The translations under genes and the position numbers were made by a program. Under the pieces are notes generated by a model. It was not told where the DNA came from, did not search any database, and saw only the letters and a list, made by a program, of their open reading frames with translations. Of a DNA stretch of 64,000 nt, positions 55,752 through 64,000 are shown piece by piece; position 1 is the first letter of the stretch, and each line of letters opens with the position of its first letter. This DNA is from Liquidambar formosana (lineage: Eukaryota; Streptophyta; Magnoliopsida; Saxifragales; Altingiaceae): contig JBBPBK010000053.1 of the NCBI GenBank assembly GCA_039720395.1, positions 35,912 through 99,911 of the forward strand, in the 5' to 3' direction.

Positions 55752-56956
55752 GGTATGTAAACGAGCCAGGCCGAGTCGGGTTTTTGAGTGCTCAGCTCGA
55801 GCTCGTTAGAAAGTTTGTTCATTAGTTAACGAGCCAAGCTCTAAACGAGCCTTAATTTCAAGCTCGAGCTCAACTCGTAAGAAAATATTAAAGCTCGAGC
55901 TCAGCTCGATTGGCTCGTTTAGATTTTTTTTTCCCCCCTCATCCCTACTAAAACCTTTCCCAGTAGCCAGCACTGATGGTAGTTCTATTTCTATGCTTCA
56001 TTAAAAGGCTAACGCTAAAATAATCACTTAAAATATAAATTGATTGACATTAAAATAATACAAATCAATCCATTATCTCTCATGATCAAACAACCAAATA
56101 AGATCCTCTTTAACACATATGGAAGAAAAGTAAAAAGAAACACACTTCCATAGTGGTAACCACTAGATTCACAAAATTGTCCAACCCACGAAGTGTACGG
56201 CCAAAGAAAATGGCAATATGGTGTAGATCTGGCGTAGATCTGGTGTAGATCTGGGTAGATCCGGTGCGAGTGGCTGTGAGCTCCTTTATAGTGAGCCAGA
56301 CTTTGACGAGGTGAGTATAGCAGCTTAGAGAAGAGAAACGACGGTGGTAAGCGATGGTGAGAGGTGGATCCCAGTGATAAAGCTTGTGGGATGAACTGCC
56401 GATGAGAACTTACGATGAATTGGTGTAGCCGTGCAGAGCATGGCTAGCTATGAACTTCCTTTGGATCTGGATGGAGGCTGATGTGAGACAGTGAGAGGGA
56501 ACTAGGGAAGATGGGCTAATGTGCTTATTGAAAAAGAAGGCTACTTACCCAAAAAAAAGAAAAAGAAGAGCTTATGTGACTTGTGAGACAGTGAGAACTA
56601 TTTTTATCAAATCTACATCTCAGCCGTTGGTTTAAAATGGAATGGAGGGCCAAGATGGCTTCAGATTAGTCCGGCCATTGGTAAGTGGTAAACGAGCTTA
56701 CTAACGAGTTTATTATAGAGCCTTAAATGAGCTTCTCATCGAGGCCTAAACGAGCTTCTTATCGAGCTCTTAACGAGCTTGTTCACAAGCCTAAATGAGC
56801 CGACCTTTGGTATGCTCAAGATCAACTTGTTTACTAAACGAGCCTAAGATTAGGGCTTGAGTTTGGTTCGTTTAGTTAATGATTGAACTCGATTCGAGCC
56901 TTTAATGAGCTTTCTCGCGAGCCGTTAATGAGCGGCTCAGTTTATTTACAGCCCTA
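55752..56956. mobile_element. Mutator-type non-autonomous element, 10-bp TSD
   Basis: The direct repeat gaagccaata lies at 55742-55751 and 56957-56966. The ends ggtatgtaaacgagcc and, inverted, gggctgtaaataaactgagc are imperfect terminal repeats. Both arms are packed with gctcgagctc/aacgagct words that make them complementary. The middle (56220-56520) holds tandem tggtgtagatc words and sequence unlike the arms. The 1,205-bp element splits a coiled-coil exon of the antisense ORF. A 9-11 bp duplication points to Mutator-like transposition. Confidence 0.75.
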
Positions 56957-57560
56957 GAAGCCAATAAGGTTTTGGCTGAGAAAGAAAGTCTTCAACTTGA
57001 GTTGGAAGCTACTCGTGCGAAGGTCGCTGTGAAGATTAGCTCCGAGCTGTCTTTGGCAAAGAAAGAAATTGAGCGCTGGAAAGAACAGGCAAAAAAGTGG
57101 TCCGATTAATGGCTTGCTTGATCTTACTAATAGCAAGTGAGAAGGATAAGGTGGCAGACGAGTATATAGCTAAGCTTGATCCTATCCTTGACGAGCACTA
57201 CACCCTCGGTTAGAATACCTTGACCGATCGTTTGAGAGAGGCCTTCCCTGGGCTTGACCTATCTCAGGTTCCTTTTGAACAGGTGCAGCTTGATTATTTT
57301 GATCCCGAGGATGATGGAAATGGTGAGAGAGCACCCGAGGGTGATCAGACAGATGGAATGGCTGAGAAAAGAGCTGCCGAGGATAAAACGGCCGAGGATG
57401 GAGTTACTGAGAATGTTCTAGCTGCTGCCAAAGAATGGCCTACTGAGGAGGATCAGATAGAAAAGGCTGCTTCGACTTGGCTATTTTGTTTTTTCTTTTG
57501 GTATTGCTGTGATGTAATTTTTGCCCAAAAGGCGTGTTTTGGTTTGAATATTATATCATG
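56957..57560 (+). pseudogene. Antisense ORF of Tat element, C-terminal part
   Basis: After the element the frame resumes with EANKVLAEKESLQLELEATR and SSELSLAKKEIERWKEQAKK, an obvious coiled coil. Across frameshifts it reaches TDRLREAFPGLDLSQVPFEQ and an acidic tail (EDDGNGERAPEGDQTDGMAE, AAEDKTAEDG). This coiled coil plus acidic C-terminus is usual for the gypsy-associated family. It is not functional in this copy. Confidence 0.55.
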
Positions 57561-58000
57561 ATGTTATCTTGGCCCGAGGGGCCATCTTTTTGGAATTTTT
57601 GGGATCCTGAGTTTTTGTGAAAATTTATAAGTCTATGAAGTCTGGGTTTTATTTTGCATTACTTATCTGATTTGAGAATGCCTTTTTCCCGTTATCACTA
57701 TTGATTACCTTTACTTTTTATGGTTTTTCTTCTATTGTTGCTTGTTTGCACCTCTTGTAAGGGTTTTAGAAATCATCCTTTGTCACCATGAGGTTAGGGT
57801 GATCGGCCCTCGTCACTTTGGTGAGACTAAGGGGTTTTGTGTGAATTCCCTTGTTGTCATGATGAGGCTAGGGTGATCAACCCACATCATCAAAACAAGA
57901 TTAGCTATTTTCGTGAGTAACGATGAAAAATAGTTCTGAATAAAAGACGTCATTGATTGGGTCGAGTTAGTGTTTTGTTGACCAGACTTGGATTACACTT
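57561..58000. other. Non-coding spacer between antisense ORF and pol
   Basis: T-rich sequence with ggtgag/gatgaggctagggtgatc words repeated near 57788 and 57860. No coding sequence is recognised. Confidence 0.45.
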
Positions 58001-58009
58001 TTTACTTGT

Positions 58010-59050
58010 TGAATAATCTCAAGTTCGATACATTAACCGACCTTGGTAGCTCTCGGTCATCTTCGTAGTGCTTTAAATCATAAGAGCTTTTGCCTCCAGC
58101 AACAATGACTTCATAGGCCCTTCCTAGGTTGCTCCAAGCTTGCTTTCTTTAGGATCTTGAGTCGCTAAGTTAACTTGCCTGAGGATAAATTCACCAACTT
58201 TAAACTCTCGAGGCTTGATCTTCTTTTCGTAGTATTTTCGGAGTTTTTACTGGTAAACTGCAGTTTAGACCAAAACTTTGCCTTTTTCTTCGGTTAGATA
58301 GATGAGTTCTCGTGCCAAGTTCTTTCATCTTGCTCTTGATCAAATTCTTTTGTTCTCAATGTTGGGTACCCGATTTTAGCTAGAATTACGGCTTTTGCTC
58401 CAAAGGCAAGTGCAAAGGGAGTATCATCTGTCGATCTTCAGGGAGTTGTTCTATAGTCCATAGCACCGCATGAGGTTATTCAGGCCATCTTCTTTTTGCT
58501 CTTTTCACCTCTTCTTGATTCCTTTAACAATCACTTTGTTCGATGCCTCTGTTTGCCTATTTGATTGAGGATAACTTAGACTTGCGTAAAAGAACTTAGT
58601 CCGAACTGTGCATAAAACTCCTGAATTCTTCGACTCTTGAACTGAGTGTCGTTATCCGAGATAAATGCCTAGGGAACCCCAAATCTTATGAAGATGTTCT
58701 CCTAAAGGAAGTTGATGATATCCGAGTCTTTAATAGAAGCTAGAGCGGTGGCCTCCACCCACCTTATAAAGTAGTTTGTTGCCACCACAAGTTATCTTCG
58801 ATTTCCGCTTGCCCGAGGAAGCGACACGGCCAAATCAAGCCCCCACTTTGCGAAAGGCCATGGACTAGACAAAGGGTGCAGGCTTTCGGCCGGCCGATGG
58901 ATCTTATCCGAGAAGAATTGGCAATTCAAACATCTTTTAGCATACTTGATAGCGTCTTTCTGCATGTATGGCCACCAATAACCTTGTGTTATAGCTCGGT
59001 GGGCAAGCGATCGTTCCCAACGTGACCTCTGTAGGCTCCATCATGAAGTG
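58010..59050 (-). pseudogene. Tat-type integrase remnant
   Basis: The - strand reads, with stops and frameshifts, WPFAKWGLDLAVSLPRASGN, LVVATNYFIRWVEATALASI, FISDNDTQFKSRRIQEFYAQ and later TPFALAFGAKAVI. These are the D, D and downstream parts of a Ty3/gypsy integrase core. Upstream, zinc-finger-region sequence is present near 58900-59000. Confidence 0.75.
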
Positions 59051-59089
59051 CTTATAAGATCCCTTTTATCTCGTCCAGGTGAACACATC

Positions 59090-60170
59090 TTAGATAGGCT
59101 CTAGTAAAGGATCGGCGATAAAGTAGGCCCTTCGGGGAGAGCCAGCATTGTGCCAACTTGACCTTGATTCCATCCAACTCGAACTAAGCTCGACAATTTC
59201 ATTCAACTCACTGCTCGACTCTATACTCGGGGTTTTAATTGCTTCAACATTGATGGTTCTTTGGAAGCTTGTTTCTAGTGTTGATGCTAGGGAAGCTAGT
59301 GCGTCGGTGTGTTTGTTTTGTTCTTGAGCAAGTTGATGGATGTTAACACTTTCAAAATCAACTATGAGCTTCTTAGTTAGCTCGAGGTAAGCTTTCACTC
59401 TTTCATCCCGGGCCTCGTATTCTCTACTTAGTTATCGGACAACAAGTTGGGGATCATTGTACAGATTTAGCTTGGTTGCCGATAATCCCTAGGGGAGTCT
59501 TAGTCCTGCTAAGGTAGCCTCATATTCGGCCTAGTTGTTTGAAGCGAGGAATTGGAGTCTAATCGCGCTCTTTAGAACTTCACCGGTTAGGGTTATAAGG
59601 ACAATTCCAGCCCCGGATCCTCGACTGTTCAAGGCCTCGTAGACATATAACTCCCACTTTTCACTGTTATTGGCCCCAAGTTCGGTTGTAAAGGAAGTGG
59701 TTGAGTGTTTAGGTGAACTTTTGTCTGAATCATCTCTGTTAGGATTCTGGTCGGTGAACTCGGCAATAAAATTAATGAGGACTTGTCCCTTGATCGCCGT
59801 TCTTGGCCAAAATTGTATATCAAATGCTGCTAGCTCAATCCCCCATTTGGAAATTCTTCCTGATAGGTCAGATTTTCAGAGAACATCTTTGAGGGGTTGG
59901 CTTGTGAGCACAACGATGGTGTGAGCTTAAAAATAGTGTCTTAACTTTCTCGACGCCGTTCGGAGTGCCTGGGCAATCTTTTCCAGGGGTAAGTATCGTA
60001 TCTCGACGTCAAGTAAAGACATTTCTTTGTTCCTTCCCATCCTCTCGAATTATGACGACGTTGATCGCGTGTTGTGAAATCGCCAAAAGTAAAGGAACAA
60101 TGGTTCTCCCTGCTTTGGTTTTGATAAAACGGGAGGTCTTTCTAAGTGTTTAGTTAGGTTTTTAAAGCGA
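59090..60170 (-). pseudogene. RNase H remnants (two types likely)
   Basis: Near 59640-59500 the - strand reads WELYVYEALNSRGSGAGIVL and IRLQFLASNN, an additional RNase H of the kind carried by Tat-lineage elements; the first catalytic aspartate position reads E/A. The tail continues ELTKKLIVDFESVNIHQLAQ then ADALASLAS-like sequence (written HTDALASLAST). The region 59700-60170 has the element's own RNase H and connection sequence in decayed form. Confidence 0.65.
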
Positions 60171-60199
60171 CTCGGCACTCTTCTCTCCAAACATACTTT

Positions 60200-61200
60200 G
60201 TCTTCTTTTTTAGAGCTTGAAAGAAAGGTTGACACTTATCCGAGGAGCGAGAGATAAAACGCCCAAGCACCGCAATTATCCCATTTAATTATTGGACCTC
60301 CCGATGTGTGCTTAGCTCCTTCAGTGTTCGTAGTGCCTCTATCTTGGTAGGATTAGCCTTGATTCCTCGGCGAGTGACTAGGTGCCCAAGGAATTTCCTA
60401 GAGCCGACCCCAAAAGAGCTCTTCTTGGTATTGAGCTTCATCCCGAACTGACGTAACCTATCAAAAGCTTTAGTGAGGTCGGCAATATGACCACCCTCGG
60501 TTGCACTTTTCACGATTGTGTCGTGACATAAGTTTCTAGGTTTTTCCTGATTAGTCCCTCAAAACATTTGAGAGATGAGTCGCTGTTACGTGGCTTCGGC
60601 ATTTTTGAGATCGAAGGGCATTACTTTGTAACAATAGGTGCCAGTTAGGGTGATAAATGCTGTTTTCTCTTAATCTTCCTCTGCCATTGGGACCTGGTGA
60701 TAACCATACAAGCCGTCGAAGATGCTCAACCGAGCATATCCGGCGATGGAATCAATAACTTAGTCAATCTTGGGGAGTGAGAAGCTATCTTTCGGGTAGG
60801 CTTTGTTTTGGTTCGTGAAATCAACACAAACCCTCCATTCGCCATTCTTCTTCTTAACATAGATTGGGTTAGCGAGCCATGTTGGGTACATCACTTCTCG
60901 TATAAAGTTGGCTTTCAACAGTTTCTTTACCTCTTCGCCTACTGCTCGAGCCCGATCGTCGAGCAGTCTTCTTTGTTTTTGAGTAACGGGCTTAAAATTC
61001 GGATCTATTCTGAGCATGTGTTGGATTATGTTCAAATCGATCCCTGGCATCTCGTGTGGGGACCAAGTAAACACGTCGATGTTCTTTTTTAAGAATTGAA
61101 ATAGTTCAAATGCTTTTTCTTCAGAAAGAGAGCTACTAAGCAAGAAGTAGCGTTTGGGGCAGTCTTTGTCAATTATCATCCTTCGAAGTTCTTCCCTCAC
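60200..61200 (-). pseudogene. Tat-type reverse transcriptase remnant
   Basis: The 5' part is open for 146 codons (61200-60760): FTWSPHEMPGIDLNIIQHML, RARAVGEEVKKLLKANFIRE, NPIYVKKKNGEWRVCVDFTN. After further breaks the thumb-side sequence HIADLTKAFDRLRQFGMKLN and SRKFLGHLVTRRGIKANPTK follows. At about 60520 the catalytic YVDD box is disrupted by what looks like a one-base deletion, so the enzyme is dead. Confidence 0.85.
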
Positions 61201-61249
61201 CTTGTCGGTTGGCTCAAGTAGAGTTTCTTCAACTCTCGGTCGATTGTGT

Positions 61250-61820
61250 ATTAATTGCTATAACAGATTAGGATCTTTCCTTGACTTTTTGGGTTCGTCT
61301 CCACTTTCATCCGTGGTCTTGGGGTGGATGTTATTCTTTTCTTTTTTCGTCGCTATGGCTGATGGGGAGTGGCCTGTAAGCTCGTACATAAAGCACTCTT
61401 GGGCCACCACTTGATTTCCGTGAAGCTCCACTATGCCTTCAGGGTTTGGGTAGCGAACAGATTGGTGATAGGTTAAGGGTATTGCCTCTATGACGTGGAA
61501 CCAAGGTCGCCCCATTATTATATTGTATGCTAACCATTCTTCCAAAACAACAAAGTGCTGGATCGTTTGAACCATCCCTAATCGGACGGCCAAGGCAATT
61601 TATCCGAGAGGGTAGGAAAGGTTCCATTAAATGCCTTCAAGTTCAGGTTGTTTGGAGCAAGATCATCCTTCTTTAGCCCGAGTTGATCAAATAGTTTTCT
61701 AAACATGACATTTATTGAGGCTTCGTTATCGATATAGACCTTCCTAGCATCATAATTTGCAATCATCATGCGAACTATTAAGGCATCATTGTGAAGTTGT
61801 TGTGTTCTATTGGTCGGATA
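61250..61820 (-). pseudogene. Tat-type protease remnant
   Basis: The sequence ALIVRMMIANYDARKVYIDN then EASINVMFRKLFDQLGL is the retropepsin region. The catalytic D-T/S-G is altered to DNE. A second block, VLEEWLAYNIIMGRPWFHVI, matches the LGRPW-type end of the domain, but a frameshift near 61600 separates them. Confidence 0.75.
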
Positions 61821-63560
61821 ATCTTTTCTGAAGAATAAGGCCGAGTTTAGATCATCCTTCCCCTTTTCAGCAACGAACGTTGGTTTCGACTTTATTTTGA
61901 ATACTTCTTGAAGATAGGAGGCTTTTTGGTATTGCACTCGGAGGGTATTCATGAGAATCGAAGCCTTAGCGTAGGCCTCGTTGATCATATCGATGGTTCT
62001 AAGGACAGTGTAACCATCGGCTGCGACTTTCAATCTTTTAACTTTTTTCTCTTTGAGCTTCTTTCCATTATCATCTTTAGCTATGAACTCGCTTAAGTGT
62101 CCAAACTTTGCCCATGTCTCGAGGCAGTGCTTTTGGGTTCTACAGTCTTCGGTTTTGTGGCCGTAATCTTTATAGTACTTACAAAACCATTTTTTGTCCC
62201 TCTTCTCAGGATCCCTGCGCATTGGCCTCGACTTTTCAAATAAATCTTTACTCTAAACAATTTGCAAGAGCTTGTAGATTAGCATAGTGAAAACAGTAAA
62301 GACGGCCTGGTTCGGATTAGCCGAAGCCTTTTCTTTCAGTAGTTCATTTCTTGCTTAGTCATCTTTCACTTGGTAGGTTCAGGGATTCTTATCCCTTTTC
62401 TTGTCGACGTGTTCGATCTCCTTGGTTGTTGAGAAAGCATCATCAAGCCTTATGTACTTCTGAACTCGATTAAGCAACTTTTCGATATTAAACGGTGGAT
62501 CAAGAGTCAATTGTTCGAATAATCGAGAAGATTGGACCAATCCTCATCTGAAAATATCAAGGGCGCTTCGTTCATCCGACTCCTCAATCTTGGTGTAGAA
62601 TTCCCAGACCCTTTAGGAGTAGTTGAGCAAGCTCGTCCCCCTTGTTTCATCTCGTAAAGGTTCTGCATGGTCTTCGCATACTTTGCTTGTTATGAAGCGA
62701 TCCCGAAAGAGTTTGACTAGCTCATCCCATCTTCGGATTGATTTTTCAAGAATTTTTGTCCATCATCTTAGAGTAGTCTCCCTAAGGCTCAATAGGAAAA
62801 TATTGCACATAAAGCCATCGTTGTCTATGTATAAGGACATCTTCTAAACATAGTACGTTAAATGATAGTCGGGGTCCGCAATCGGGATATATGGGGCAAA
62901 GGTGACCTCACTATAGTTCTTTGGAGTCGGCGTGGTTTGAATCCAACTTACGAAGGGAGATTTTCCCACCCGCAAATGGTTCGGAGTCGCCACTCGGGCT
63001 CTTTCATTGTCTTGATCTCCGCTCAGATTTTCTTGGCGAATTCGTTCGAGGTTAGATCCCCAATTTTCTTTCTCTTTTCTCCTTGGTCACCTTCTCGGTA
63101 TATGCTCGGTTTGGCTAAGTCCTCGAGATTTTCACAATAATCTATATATCTTTGGTTAAGCTTTGAGGCGGCTATCTCGGAGTGGCGCTCACTCCTTGGC
63201 CGGTCTCGGTTATCCTCCTAACGGATTTGTCTGATGTAACTAGAACTCACTTCGGTGAACACCTTTGAATAAGAATTCTCAACAAGTATGCATCTCCTAT
63301 CGGTTCTTTGCTGCTCAACTCTATCTTTCAACTTTTTTTGCTTAGTTCCTCGTTCTTTTCAGATCGCTTTCTCGGTCGTGATCTTCTCGGTGCCTGTTCT
63401 TTCTTTTTAGTTCCATGGCTAGGATTCCATAAGGTGAGAGGTATGACTACCCTTATTGCCACCATCTTCTACTACTAATTGGTTGCGGCGAGGGGATGTT
63501 TAGTAGTGGCTACGCTCCTTTAGGTTGAAATATTCTTGCTTTAAGGCGAGCTTCTCACGT
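61821..63560 (-). pseudogene. Tat-type Gag remnant
   Basis: The sequence reads RRWDELVKLFRDRFITSK near 62720, LFEQLTLDPPFNIEKLLNRV near 62480, then FCKYYKDYGHKTEDCRTQKH at 62170, a Gag zinc-knuckle region. The last is open for 214 codons into the protease linker (62222-61578). The capsid part has stops. The knuckle region recurs at 63839-63570. Confidence 0.75.
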
Positions 63561-64000
63561 TGTGCTTCCTTAAGATGTCCTTAGAGTATTATGACTAGGG
63601 GGGTAACTGCCTTCGGGTTGGAGTGGTCGGCCATCGGCTGCGACTTTCGATCTTTTAACTTTTTTCTCTTTGAGCTTCTTTCCATTATCGCCTTTAGCTA
63701 TGAACTCGCTTAAGTGTCCAAACTTTGCCCATGTCTCGAGGTAGTGCTTTTGGGTTCTACAGTCTTCGGTTTTGTGGCCGTAATCTTTATAGTACTTACA
63801 AAACCATTTTTTGTCCCTCTTCTCAGGATCCCTGCGCATTGGCGTCGACTTTTCAAATAAATCTTTACTCTAAACAATTTGCAAGAGCTTGTAGATTAGC
63901 ATAGTGAAAACGGTAAAGACGGCCTGGTTCGGATTAGCCGAAGCCTTCTCTTCAGTAGTTCATTTCTTGCTTAGTCATCTTTCACTCGGTAGGTTCAGGG
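62012..64000. repeat. Tandem duplication, unit about 1.62 kb
   Basis: Sequence from 62012 (ccatcggctgcgactttcaa) to 62384 recurs from about 63629 to the window end with only a handful of differences (for example ggcctcgac against ggcgtcgac). The offset is 1616-1617 bp. The second copy joins abruptly to gggttggagtggtcgg, so the breakpoint lies at 63628/63629. The right copy continues past the window. Confidence 0.85.

Larger units (their letters stand above)
49096..64000 (-). mobile_element. Decayed Ty3/gypsy (Tat-type) element with antisense ORF
   Basis: In - strand order from the window end inward: gag, zinc knuckle, protease, reverse transcriptase, RNase H, integrase, then a + strand antisense ORF, a polypurine tract and the 3' LTR. 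Integrase last defines Ty3/gypsy. A reverse-oriented ORF between integrase and 3' LTR is described for Tat-lineage elements such as Grande and RIRE2. The 5' LTR lies beyond the window. Stops and frameshifts occur in every domain. Two other elements (51740-55190, 55752-56956) are inserted in the antisense ORF. Confidence 0.8.

Overview
This is a plant nuclear window, most likely from a eudicot. It is AT-rich, its split genes have GT-AG introns, it carries an organellar-type PPR gene, and most of it is layered transposable elements. There are no operons, rRNA, tRNA or CRISPR. Few loci look like intact host genes. Most gene-like stretches are broken copies or fragments.

Layout. 1-4.1 kb: foldback elements flanked by (TA)n, plus a nested pair of inverted-repeat elements. 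4.1-16.5 kb: mostly single-copy sequence with a Stowaway-like MITE, a broken XBAT31-like ankyrin fragment (- strand), the first two coding exons of a LEUNIG-like gene (- strand), some unassigned exon-like blocks, and one intact P-class PPR gene (14308-16251, - strand). 16.7-27.8 kb: a 935-bp Mutator-type element with 9-bp target duplications, followed by a MITE split by a complete, very young Ty1/copia (Sirevirus-like) element. That element has 1.32-kb LTRs that differ by one base in a C-run, a perfect 5-bp target duplication, gag, pol and a third ORF behind a block of LTR-like palindromes. 28-34 kb: a non-coding LTR-flanked element and a tandem array. 34.7-37.6 kb: a broken EMC6 gene copy. 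38-44 kb: MITEs, a tandemly duplicated Helitron-like 5' end and a TRIM retrotransposon. 46.8-47.5 kb: a WRN-exonuclease-like gene with lost catalytic acids and a frameshift. 49.1-64 kb: a decayed Ty3/gypsy element of Tat type on the - strand (gag, PR, RT, RNase H, IN, 3' LTR). It has a + strand antisense ORF interrupted by a second gypsy element and by a Mutator-type element, and a 1.6-kb tandem duplication of its gag region that runs off the window.

The most unusual system is the 17850-27540 retrotransposon. Each LTR holds six copies of the palindrome TAGTCGACTA. Four more (one imperfect), in inverted and direct arrangement, sit just upstream of ORF3. ORF3 encodes a soluble-looking protein of the 'putative plant transposon protein' type rather than an envelope-like protein. 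This suggests LTR regulatory sequence may have been recruited to drive an accessory gene.

Limits: family names come from reading motifs by eye. Exon boundaries, lineage names and near-identity statements were not tested by alignment.
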